This document shows positions 1 to 5,084 of a stretch of DNA of 9,004 nt, in pieces. The DNA lies in the NCBI GenBank assembly GCA_025357355.1, contig JANXPK010000708.1:1-9004 (forward strand). The letters run 5' to 3'. The notes beneath the pieces are model-generated. The model ran no database searches. It was not told the origin of the DNA and worked only from the letters and a program-made list of their open reading frames with translations. Origin of the DNA: Rhodobacterales bacterium (GTDB lineage: Bacteria > Pseudomonadota > Alphaproteobacteria > Rhodobacterales > Rhodobacteraceae). A program made the position numbers and the translations under genes. Every line of letters begins with the position of its first letter. Within the stretch, counting starts at the first letter, position 1.

Positions 1-144
1 CTCGTCTCGAACCTTCGCAAATCAGCCAGACAAGCGAAGCTTGAAAACGAGGTTGCGCGCTCCAATGCGGACCGCGCGGCACAAGAACAGCTCAATGCTC
101 ACCTTGGGGTTGGCGCACGGTCCGCTCTGGAGGATGAGGAATGA
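1..144 (+). CDS. C-terminal end of an unidentified phage early protein (partial)
   Basis: Reading frame 1 is open from the window edge to TGA at 142-144 and encodes the last 47 residues of a protein. The segment is hydrophilic and rich in Ala, Arg, Gln and Glu, probably helical, and ends in the acidic LEDEE. The stop overlaps the gemA start as ATGA, which indicates an operon with translational coupling. In Mu-like phages the genes just before gemA are early functions such as the Gam nuclease inhibitor or small hypotheticals. Too little is visible to name this one. Confidence 0.6.
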   Translation, partial: LVSNLRKSARQAKLENEVARSNADRAAQEQLNAHLGVGARSALEDEE

Positions 145-554
145 AACTAAACCGTCAACAACTGGCAATCATCCATATTGCCGCCAAAGACCGCAAGTTT
201 TCCGATGAGGCCTACGGGTCCGCCTTGGCGCAGATCGCGGGCGTCACCAGCTCGGCCGAGCTGGATCATGACGGCTTCTTGGCGATGATGGGATTTTTCG
301 ATTTCTGCGGCTTCAAGCCTGCGGATGCGAAGGGCGCGAACTACGGATCGCGCGCGGGCATGGCATCCTTTGCGCAGATCGAGCTGAACCGGGTTCTTTG
401 GCGCGAATACACGCATCAGGCCAATGACGGCGAAGGCGAGTTGAACAAGTGGCTGTTGCGCTGCTTCAAGCTTTCCTCGCTGCGATTCCTGACCAAGGCC
501 ACCGCGCCGAAGGTGATCACTGCTCTGAAGGTCATGAAGTCGCGCGCGGCCTAA
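141..554 (+). CDS. gemA: GemA-like Mu regulatory protein (gp16 / DUF1018 family)
   Basis: This 137-residue protein matches the layout of the Mu gp16/GemA family. An N-terminal segment (MKLNRQQLAIIHIAAKDRKF, then DEAYGSALAQIAGVTSSAEL) resembles the family's 'I.liHvA...l..d.YralL....G..Ss..L' pattern. A helical C-terminus around residues 108-134 (LRFLTKATAPKVITALKVMK) resembles its 'l..Lt..qa.kvI.aLk' ending. GemA is an early protein of Mu-like phages linked to altered host gene expression and DNA topology; its molecular activity is not well defined. The start is supported by GGAGG at 129-133, seven bases upstream, and by the ATGA overlap with the preceding gene. In Mu, gemA is followed by mor and the lytic cascade. 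Here it is followed by hairpins and a gene-poor stretch, and a Mor-like gene appears only at 3084. Confidence 0.85.
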   Translation: MKLNRQQLAIIHIAAKDRKFSDEAYGSALAQIAGVTSSAELDHDGFLAMMGFFDFCGFKPADAKGANYGSRAGMASFAQIELNRVLWREYTHQANDGEGELNKWLLRCFKLSSLRFLTKATAPKVITALKVMKSRAA

Positions 555-570
555 TCAGGGGTCACGACAA

Positions 571-604
571 GGCCGGGGCGGTGCCGCAAGGTGCCGCCCC
601 GGTC
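571..604 (+). terminator. Strong GC-rich hairpin after gemA, likely terminator
   Basis: A stem of about 15 bp (571-585 with 590-604, including a few G-U pairs) closes on a GCAA tetraloop at 586-589 and is followed by ATTTTC. It starts 17 bases after the gemA stop. The stem is convincing but the T-tract is short. A second hairpin (GAAGGCC 625-631 with GGCCTTC 639-645, 7-base loop) follows, so the early transcript probably ends in this region. Confidence 0.6.
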
Positions 605-683
605 ATTTTCGCCAGAGGCCGTAGGAAGGCCGGGAAAGGGCCTTCTCGTGTTTCGGCCACCTCGACACCCGGAAGCCACTGAC

Positions 684-716
684 CCCGTTTAATTTCGCCG
701 GAAACCCGTTTAATTT
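684..716 (+). repeat. Two direct copies of CCCGTTTAATTT, 21-base period
   Basis: CCCGTTTAATTT occurs at 684-695 and again, exactly, at 705-716, separated by CGCCGGAAA. The 21-base period is two helical turns and puts both copies on the same DNA face, as in tandem protein-binding sites. Possible sources are the multiple terminal repeats of an IS21-family element remnant, MuA-type transposase sites, or operator repeats. No neighbouring transposase gene was found, so the choice is open. Confidence 0.6.
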
Positions 717-745
717 TGCAATCTGATCTTCGTCCGTCGCCAAGC

Positions 746-774
746 TTGACGGATACGCGCCAAAAGCGCAGGTT
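746..774 (+). promoter_or_regulatory. Possible promoter upstream of the tRNA-like RNA
   Basis: TTGACG at 746-751 is a good -35 match. The hexamer 17 bases downstream (CAGGTT, 769-774) is a poor -10 element. A start near 782 would leave a 5' leader of about 40 bases ahead of the tRNA-like fold. The -35 overlaps an inverted repeat (733-738 with 748-753), which could be an operator. This is weak evidence from sequence alone. Confidence 0.25.
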
Positions 775-819
775 TCGGGGGCTGTTTTGCTGCCTTGGCG
801 ACTTGGCAAACCGAACGGT

Positions 820-907
820 GCGCGCGGTGTACCCCGATGGGTAAGGGGGCGTCGGTCGGCTTTCGGGCCGACACCGCTGATGTTGGTTCGAGTCCAACCC
901 CGCGCGC
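820..907 (+). ncRNA. tRNA-like RNA with non-canonical fold
   Basis: The 3' part has a consensus tRNA T-arm: stem GTTGG 882-886, loop TTCGAGT 887-893, stem CCAAC 894-898. The termini GCGCGCGG (820-827) and CCGCGCGC (900-907) form an 8-bp acceptor-like helix. A D-arm-like hairpin follows: CCCC 832-835, loop GATGGGTAA, GGGG 845-848. The middle hairpin is GTCGGC 855-860 with GCCGAC 867-872; read as an anticodon arm it has a 6- or 8-base loop containing TTTC, not the standard 7. The linkers on either side (849-854 and 873-881) are too long, and the base after the helix is T, with no encoded CCA. GCGGTGT 824-830 can also pair with ACACCGC 871-877, competing with the acceptor helix. A terminator follows at 941. 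It could be an atypical phage tRNA, a decayed tRNA, or a tRNA mimic. No isotype is assigned. Confidence 0.5.
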
Positions 908-940
908 CTTATCCCAAGCCGCCCGCATCTTGCCACCCGC

Positions 941-959
941 ACACCCGTGTGGGTGTTTT
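941..959 (+). terminator. Intrinsic terminator downstream of the tRNA-like RNA
   Basis: ACACCC (941-946) pairs with GGGTGT (951-956) around a GTGT loop and runs directly into TTTT (956-959). It lies about 35 bases after the tRNA-like fold and 87 bases before the head-gene start. That position suits termination of a short independent transcript and insulation of the head gene. Confidence 0.6.
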
Positions 960-1045
960 GGCATTTCCCGGCACATTACACCTTTTCCAACGAACCGCCG
1001 CGCATGACCCGCGCGCGGCGCGCAACCGGGAAAAGGACTGCCCTC

Positions 1046-1942
1046 GTGATTATCAACCAGGATACCGTCGCACTCGCCTTCAAAGGCTTTCAAACCAGGT
1101 ACTCCGACGCCTTCGCCGCAACTGATGTTGACTGGCCGAAGGTGGCAATGGAAGTGCCAAGCCAAGCCGCAGATGAAACCTATGGCTGGTTGGGTCAATT
1201 CCCGAACATGCGGGAATGGCTTGGCGGGCGCGTCATCAAGAACCTTGCCGCCCACGGCTTCACGATCAAGAACAAAACTTTCGAAAGCACAATTTCGGTG
1301 GCGCGCACCGATTTTGAGGATGACCGTCTGGGCATCTTTGGCCCGGTTCTTTCCGAAATGGGCGGCAACGCCAAGCGCCACCCTGAATCCATTGTCTTCG
1401 GGCTTTTGAAAACCGGCTTCGCCAGCATGGGATTTGATGGCGCAAACTTCTTTGATACGGTTCACCCGGTCATTGGCGAAGATGGCACCACAGTAACGAA
1501 CGTGGCCAACACGGACGGCGGCGCGGGCACCCTTTGGTTCTTGCTGGATACGACGCGGGCCATTCGCCCAATGATCTGGCAAACCCGCATGCCTTACGAA
1601 TTTCAGGCCAAGACCCACAATTACGACGACAACGTCTTTTTGAATGACGAATACCTCTATGGCGTTCGGGCACGGGCCAATGCGGGCTTCGGACTTTGGC
1701 AATTGGCTTGGGGATCAAAGCAGACTTTGAACGCTGCCAACTATGCAATTGCGCGCGCGGCCATGTCGGCCTTCAAATCCGATGGCGGCAAAATCCTTGG
1801 CGTGAAGCCGAACCTGCTGGTGGTGCCGCCCGCGCTGGAACAACAGGCGCGCGACCTGGTGAAGGCCCCCACGGGTGCGGCTGGCGCTTCAAACTCCTGG
1901 TACGGCAGCGCCGACCTCGTGATCACGCCTTACCTGATCTGA
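1046..1942 (+). CDS. Mu-like major head (capsid) subunit, gpT family
   Basis: This 298-residue protein is close to the 305-residue length of Mu gpT and has the family's features. The N-terminus (VIINQDTVALAFKGFQTRY) leads into a segment with WPKVAMEVPS and ETYGWLG. The central region contains FPNMREWLGGRVIKNL and the 'KTFESTISVARTDFEDDRLGIF' type of block. A C-terminal region reads LGVKPNLLVVPPALEQQARDL and ends in LVITPYLI. The protein should assemble into the T=7-type capsid shell after proteolytic maturation. GTG at 1046 is preferred because AAAAGGA (1031-1037) lies 8 bases upstream and the family N-terminus begins here. The frame stays open further upstream to 947, but that part overlaps the terminator and looks non-coding. 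The protease gene starts 9 bases downstream. Confidence 0.9.
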   Translation: MIINQDTVALAFKGFQTRYSDAFAATDVDWPKVAMEVPSQAADETYGWLGQFPNMREWLGGRVIKNLAAHGFTIKNKTFESTISVARTDFEDDRLGIFGPVLSEMGGNAKRHPESIVFGLLKTGFASMGFDGANFFDTVHPVIGEDGTTVTNVANTDGGAGTLWFLLDTTRAIRPMIWQTRMPYEFQAKTHNYDDNVFLNDEYLYGVRARANAGFGLWQLAWGSKQTLNAANYAIARAAMSAFKSDGGKILGVKPNLLVVPPALEQQARDLVKAPTGAAGASNSWYGSADLVITPYLI

Positions 1943-1949
1943 TCTGATC
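1935..1949 (+). repeat. Triple TGATC microrepeat at the head-gene stop
   Basis: TGATC occurs three times in tandem (1935-1949), spanning the last codons and stop of the head gene and the short gap before the protease gene. It includes the TGA stop. No function is evident. Slippage here could alter the end of the head protein or the spacing to the next start. Confidence 0.6.
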
Positions 1950-1951
1950 GG

Positions 1952-2485
1952 ATGACCCCGCGCCGCTTCATCTTCGAACTTGCGGGCAGTGGCACTGCCT
2001 CCGCCGATGGTCCCGACTGGGTCCATTTGCTGCCCGCTGGCGCATCCACACTGCGCGACGGTCGCAAGTGCATCCGGTCCAACCCCGAGGCCGTCATTGC
2101 CCAATTCGACGGCGATTCGGGCGACTTGCCCGTTGACTACGAACATCAGGCGGACAAGCCCGAGGGACGCCCCAACGGCCTGGTGCCTGCGGCGGGCTGG
2201 ATCAAGGAACTGGCAGCGCGGGCGGACGGCCTCTGGGGCCGGGTGGAATGGACAGCCACGGCCGCGCGGATGATTGCGGCCAAAGAATACCGCTGTCTGT
2301 CGCCGTCCTTCCTGATCGAAAAGGCATCAACCGAAGTCCAGAAGCTTTGCGGTGCGGGGCTGGTTCACCATCCCGCTCTGGAACTCACCGCACTGGCCAG
2401 TCAGGAAACAGCAATGAAGCCCGCCACGAAACCGACAACCGCGCCGGCCACGCCCGTCGGTGACGCGCAGGACGAAGCAACCTAA
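1952..2485 (+). CDS. Mu-like head maturation protease, gpI family, prematurely terminated
   Basis: The 177 residues match the N-terminal protease part of the Mu-like gpI family. Visible family blocks are LPVDYEHQ (residues 55-62), AAGWIKEL, DGLWGRVEWT, the KEYRCLSPSF block near residue 110, and LVHHPALELTALASQ near 140. The region from residue 152 is a low-complexity Pro/Thr/Ala linker. Family members usually continue into a C-terminal scaffold-like domain. Here TAA at 2483-2485 stops the frame, yet the same frame continues with family-like sequence to 2944. The product would be the protease without its scaffold. In Mu the protease processes head proteins during capsid assembly. No strong ribosome site precedes the ATG, so coupling to the head gene 9 bases upstream is likely. 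Gene order T then I is reversed relative to Mu. Confidence 0.85.
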   Translation: MTPRRFIFELAGSGTASADGPDWVHLLPAGASTLRDGRKCIRSNPEAVIAQFDGDSGDLPVDYEHQADKPEGRPNGLVPAAGWIKELAARADGLWGRVEWTATAARMIAAKEYRCLSPSFLIEKASTEVQKLCGAGLVHHPALELTALASQETAMKPATKPTTAPATPVGDAQDEAT

Positions 2486-2533
2486 GCCGACCTGGTAAAG
2501 ACGATCACAGACCTGTTCGGCCTCGCGACTGAC

Positions 2534-2944
2534 ATGCCGCTGGCCCAGCTCGTGGCGGCGCTGAAAGCCCCTGCGGCCAAACTGAAAGCGCCACCGGACC
2601 CGGCAGAATATATGCCGGTTGCAGCCGTCCAGGCGATGATGGCCGACCGTCGCAATGAACTTGTGACCGCCAACGAAGGCCGCGCACAAGAGAAGGTCAA
2701 TGCCGCCTTTCGCCAAGGCTACATTCACGGCGGCATGCGCGATTGGGCGCTGGCCTTGTGTCGCTCCGATGAAGCGGCGTTTGACACCTTCCTTGCCAAG
2801 TCCGGCCCGACCTTTGGCAGCCTGCTGAAAAACCACGGCGACGGACGCGGGGAACCTACACCAGCCCGCTTGGCGCTTCGCTCCGAAGCCGCAGATGCCA
2901 TTTGCGCGCAGCTTGGTTTGCCAATGGGCGCGCTTACGAAATGA
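2534..2944 (+). CDS. C-terminal scaffold part of the Mu-like gpI protease (Z-like), separated by an in-frame stop
   Basis: This frame is in register with the protease gene. After TAA at 2483 it resumes at 2486 with ADLVKTITDLFGLATDMPL, a natural continuation. The 136-residue product from ATG 2534 has the family's C-terminal features: DPAEYMPVAAVQAMMA, a helical middle segment, RDWALALCRSDEAAFDTFL, and a final AICAQLGLP segment. In Mu this part is also made on its own, from an internal in-frame start (gene Z), as the proposed scaffold for head assembly. The fragment could therefore still be functional if translation restarts at ATG 2534. No clear ribosome site is visible there. Alternatives are that it is a dead half of a nonsense-mutated gene, or that the stop is read through. 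Confidence 0.7.
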   Translation: MPLAQLVAALKAPAAKLKAPPDPAEYMPVAAVQAMMADRRNELVTANEGRAQEKVNAAFRQGYIHGGMRDWALALCRSDEAAFDTFLAKSGPTFGSLLKNHGDGRGEPTPARLALRSEAADAICAQLGLPMGALTK

Positions 2945-2986
2945 CGATCACGCGGGGGTGTTGCGAATCCACTCTGGCATGACCGA

Positions 2987-3058
2987 CGCACCGGGGTGGG
3001 ACCCGGTGCGAAGAGGCTCCCGACCGGTTTCTTCTCCAGGTTGACGGTCGGGGGCTTC
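2987..3058 (+). promoter_or_regulatory. Two tandem hairpins in the leader of the Mor-like gene
   Basis: The first hairpin is a perfect 9-bp stem, CGCACCGGG (2987-2995) with CCCGGTGCG (3002-3010), and a 6-base loop. The second pairs 3013-3026 with 3045-3058 (about 14 bp, two G-U pairs; core CCCGACCG/CGGTCGGG) around an 18-base loop. Neither has a T-tract. They fill the space between the protease/scaffold frame and the TTG start at 3084. They may act as a weak terminator, an mRNA stabiliser or a translational control element for the activator gene. Confidence 0.5.
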
Positions 3059-3083
3059 CCCCGAATTTGAAAGGAAGCTCTGC

Positions 3084-3431
3084 TTGAACGCGATTGCCAA
3101 ACCCATGCCGCGCCCCACCGCGCAGGTCGCACCTTTCGTGGAGGTTCTGGGGGCAGAGTTGGCCGTCACCTTCCTGATGACCTACGGCGGGGCAGAGCTG
3201 TACCTTGCCGACGATCCGAAGGGCCAAGCCAGCGATGAGGCACTTATGGGGTATGACAAAGCCAGGGCCCTCGCCGCCCATCCCGCCGTGTCGCAGCGGC
3301 GAATTCCTCTCGCCAAACGCTGGCTTGCCGCGATGTTGCACTGGCAGGGCAACTCCACGGCCAGCATCGCGCGGCAGCTCCGGGTGTCTGACGTGTCTGT
3401 GCGCCACTGGCTGAAGGAGTGGCACGAATGA
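3084..3431 (+). CDS. Mor-like transcriptional activator with C-terminal helix-turn-helix
   Basis: The 115-residue protein resembles the Mor/C activator family of Mu-like phages. The middle part carries the 'GG..lYl' type of motif (TYGGAELYLADD, residues 32-43). The C-terminus is a helix-turn-helix: LAKRWLAAMLHWQGNSTASI leading into ARQLRVSDVSVRHWLKEW. In Mu, Mor activates the middle promoter from which C, the late activator, is made. TTG at 3084 is chosen because AAGGAAG (3071-3077) lies 6 bases upstream; the next in-frame ATG (3105) lacks such a site. In Mu, mor directly follows gemA, but here the gene lies near the right end, after the head genes. A general phage HTH protein of another family is possible. 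Confidence 0.6.
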   Translation: MNAIAKPMPRPTAQVAPFVEVLGAELAVTFLMTYGGAELYLADDPKGQASDEALMGYDKARALAAHPAVSQRRIPLAKRWLAAMLHWQGNSTASIARQLRVSDVSVRHWLKEWHE

Positions 3432-3631
3432 CGGAGGGCCGGGCGTCCCCTCATGCACCAACACGAAGGGTCGGTGTAACCGATCCCGAATTCCGGTCGT
3501 CGTCATTCGTGGCAGGCGGCGGGGCCCTCCAACCCGGTTGCCCGGAAACCCCGCATTGCGCTCCGATCCCAAGACCGTGCTACGGCCGGGAGAATATTAC
3601 CGAGTCACGCCTGCCAAGAGGCCAATAGCCG
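3432..3631. other. 200-base non-coding gap with nested inverted repeats
   Basis: GGAGGGCC (3433-3440) and GGCCCTCC (3523-3530) are perfect inverted copies about 80 bases apart. Between them lies a smaller hairpin, GGGTCGGT (3468-3475) with ACCGA-T-CCC (3479-3487, one bulged T). No convincing gene was found on either strand. The arrangement could fold as one long structured RNA following the Mor-like gene, but it is GC-rich sequence and chance pairing is possible. Confidence 0.35.
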
Positions 3632-4024
3632 ATGACCACCGATTCCCGCAACGCTGATCTGACCGCCCACGCCATCGCCGCCACTGACCGGCTGGGCGCG
3701 GCTTTGCGTGAGGCGCTGGCCATCGCGGAAGAACTTCGCGCCACCCTTTCCACACCCTTTGAAGGCCCTTTCAACGCTCCTTCAAACACCCTTCAAACCC
3801 GCGAGCAAATCTATGCCGCGCACGGTTCCGCGCACCGAATGGGCGTCCCCGGCAAGATCGAAAGCGACCCCGAGCTTCAGGCTTTCATCGCCGCCCGCAT
3901 CGGGACCATGACCTGTGCGCAGGTTGTCGCAGAGGTCAAATCGCACTTCCCCGCCGCCCGGCAACCGAGCCTCTCCGCCGTCCAACGCTGGTTCCGAAAC
4001 GTCTGGGAGCCGTGCCACCGCTAA
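3632..4024 (+). CDS. Small phage protein of unknown function, helix-turn-helix-like C-terminus
   Basis: The 130-residue protein is not recognised as a named family. Residues 1-55 are an Ala/Leu-rich helical segment. Residues 75-126 (GKIESDPELQAFIAARIGTM, then QVVAEVKSHF, then PSLSAVQRWF) look like a winged or homeodomain-type helix-turn-helix whose last helix carries Q and R next to WF. Similar segments occur in HTH proteins near Mor-like genes in Rhodobacteraceae Mu-like prophages; this is family recollection, not a search result. AAGAGG at 3616-3621 gives a plausible but distant ribosome site, 10 bases from the ATG. It is the last gene before the proposed right end, so a regulatory or transposition-accessory role is an inference from position. 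Confidence 0.55.
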   Translation: MTTDSRNADLTAHAIAATDRLGAALREALAIAEELRATLSTPFEGPFNAPSNTLQTREQIYAAHGSAHRMGVPGKIESDPELQAFIAARIGTMTCAQVVAEVKSHFPAARQPSLSAVQRWFRNVWEPCHR

Positions 4025-4080
4025 GGCCTCAATCGGCAAAAGCCAGCAAATATCAGGCTATCCCGGAAATGACGGGCCAC

Positions 4081-4121
4081 TGTCAGACTTAATGAAACTG
4101 TACCGTCAGACGTTGTGAATA
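4081..4121 (+). repeat. Candidate transposase-binding repeats at the prophage right end
   Basis: TGTCAGACTTAATGAAAC (4081-4098) and CGTCAGACGTTGTGAATA (4104-4121) share GTCAGAC, a T two bases later, and TGAA at the same offset, with a 23-base spacing. A weaker third copy begins at TCAG 4053. Mu has MuA-binding sites of about 22 bp arrayed at its right end, the outermost a few bases from the terminal CA. ACAGACA ending at 4127 would give such a terminus. The sequence beyond (CCCCGTGGGATATTTAGG, 4145-4162) looks like ordinary Rhodobacteraceae intergenic DNA. Confidence 0.45.
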
Positions 4122-4172
4122 CAGACATTTCACACCCCCGCGCCCCCGTGGGATATTTAGGAAAAGATGAAA

Positions 4173-5084
4173 TCAAAGATAGAAGGGCGGGGCCATGATG
4201 CGGCGACCCAGCGAGAAGGCGTCGGCGACATGGATGGCGGGGGCTAGGTCGACATCACTTTGGCCGGTGGTGACCAGTTTGGCCATGCGGGCGTAAAGGG
4301 CCGGGTATTCGCCCATGATCGAGTTTTCGCCAGCCATTTCCACACCTCCAACTTCAAGCCGGTTGCCGCCCATGCGCAGGGCCAGGGTTCCCTCGTCGGT
4401 GTCAATCTCGATATCCCAGGTCTGCGGACCAACCTGACGCCAGTCGAAGTCAGCGGTGACATTGCCCGAAAAGCTCAGGTCGGCGGCGATGGGGGTCTGG
4501 CAGTTTTCCGGATAGGTCAGGGTGGCAGCGGTCAGGTGCACCGGCGCAGGCAGGATCTCGGTCAGGATCGACAGCGCGTTGATGCCGGGGTCGAACACCC
4601 CCATGCCACCGGGCTCAAAGACCCAGTTCTGCCCCGGATGCCAGCGGCGGACATCCTCGCGCCAGGTGATATCGGCGCGGCGCACGGTCTTGTCGGCAAG
4701 CCAGGCCTTGGCAGGGGCCACGGCATAGGCCATGCGGCTGTGCCAGGTGGCGTACAGCGTCAAGCCACGGGCAGCAGCCAGCATCTGCAACGCCTGCACC
4801 TCGGCCAGGGTGGCGCCCGGCGGCTTTTCCAGCATCACATGACGGTCTGCCCTGAGCGCTGCCTCGGCATAGGCAAAGCGCGGCACCGGCGGCAGGCACA
4901 GCGAGACGACCGTCACATCGGGGCGCTGCGCCAGAAACACGGCAAAGTCGGTGAAGCTTTCGACGCCCGCAACCGCGCCCTTGCGGCTGACCGTCGCCGC
5001 CAGCTCCCAGTCGTTGGCCGCGCGGATCGCGGGCACATGCTGATCCAGCGCGATCTTGCCGATGCCAACCAGAGCGACCTTCAT
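4173..5084 (-). CDS. araA: L-arabinose / D-galactose 1-dehydrogenase (Gfo/Idh/MocA family)
   Basis: This 303-residue NAD(P)-dependent cytoplasmic dehydrogenase closely resembles the Azospirillum L-arabinose 1-dehydrogenase and Pseudomonas D-galactose 1-dehydrogenase. It should oxidise C1 of the pyranose to the aldonolactone, the first step of the non-phosphorylative pathway. The N-terminal Rossmann motif is VGIGKIA (residues 6-12), followed by DQH. EKPPGA (86-91) carries the dinucleotide-fold lysine K87. DVRRWHPGQNW (144-154) and EPGGMGVFDPGINAL (157-171) supply D165 and N169, which align with the Asp169/Asn173 pair of the Azospirillum enzyme, as K87 does with Lys91. Its ATG overlaps the dehydratase stop by one base (TGATG), so translation is coupled. 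It is the last gene of the operon. Substrate preference between arabinose, galactose and fucose cannot be read from sequence alone. The symbol follows Azospirillum usage and is unrelated to E. coli AraA isomerase. Confidence 0.85.
   Translation of the reverse strand: MKVALVGIGKIALDQHVPAIRAANDWELAATVSRKGAVAGVESFTDFAVFLAQRPDVTVVSLCLPPVPRFAYAEAALRADRHVMLEKPPGATLAEVQALQMLAAARGLTLYATWHSRMAYAVAPAKAWLADKTVRRADITWREDVRRWHPGQNWVFEPGGMGVFDPGINALSILTEILPAPVHLTAATLTYPENCQTPIAADLSFSGNVTADFDWRQVGPQTWDIEIDTDEGTLALRMGGNRLEVGGVEMAGENSIMGEYPALYARMAKLVTTGQSDVDLAPAIHVADAFSLGRRIMAPPFYL

Larger units (their letters stand above)
555..1045. other. Gene-poor 490-base stretch between gemA and the head gene
   Basis: No convincing protein-coding gene was found here. 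The short open frames on either strand across 600-1000 carry peptides such as GLDSNQ and VGSSPT, the kind seen when tRNA-type sequence is translated. The stretch holds two hairpins after gemA (571-604 and 625-645), a 12-base direct repeat at 21-base period (684-716), a small dyad (TCCGTC 733-738 with GACGGA 748-753) overlapping a TTGACG promoter-like element, a tRNA-like RNA (about 820-907) and an intrinsic terminator (941-959). In Mu, mor, lysis, terminase, portal and other genes lie between gemA and the head genes. This stretch therefore probably marks a deletion or rearrangement joint. Confidence 0.6.
1..4127 (+). mobile_element. Mu-like prophage remnant (right part; left end outside the window)
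   Basis: Four neighbouring + strand genes resemble Mu families: GemA (gp16), major head subunit gpT, head protease gpI and a Mor-like activator. This identifies a Mu-type transposable prophage that enters from the left. The right boundary is inferred from two direct repeats at 4081-4098 and 4104-4121 that look like transposase-binding sites, a possible CA terminus at 4126-4127, and the ara operon starting just beyond. Expected terminase, portal, lysis, tail and tail-fibre genes are absent. The head gene lies upstream of the protease gene, the reverse of Mu, and the protease gene carries an internal stop. Together these suggest a deleted and rearranged, probably defective element. A deliberately reduced satellite-like element cannot be excluded. 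The exact right end is approximate. Confidence 0.75.

Noticed and set aside
822..906. Calling this a normal glutamate tRNA from the TTC in the central loop
   Set aside because: The loop would be 8 bases, the linkers are too long, position 7-66 would be a T-C mismatch, and the D-arm is out of register.
562..942. Small open frames containing GLDSNQ (- strand) or VGSSPT (+ strand)
   Set aside because: These peptides come from translating the T-arm of the tRNA-like sequence and are typical spurious calls.
947..1045. Longer head-protein start at GTG 947 or ATG 1004
   Set aside because: The 947 start lies inside the terminator hairpin. The family N-terminus and the AAAAGGA ribosome site support GTG 1046.
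710..1702. 330-codon open frame on the - strand
   Set aside because: It lies antisense to the gpT head gene and across the tRNA-like region. Its composition is that of a GC-rich shadow frame, and it resembles no family, while the + strand matches Mu gpT.
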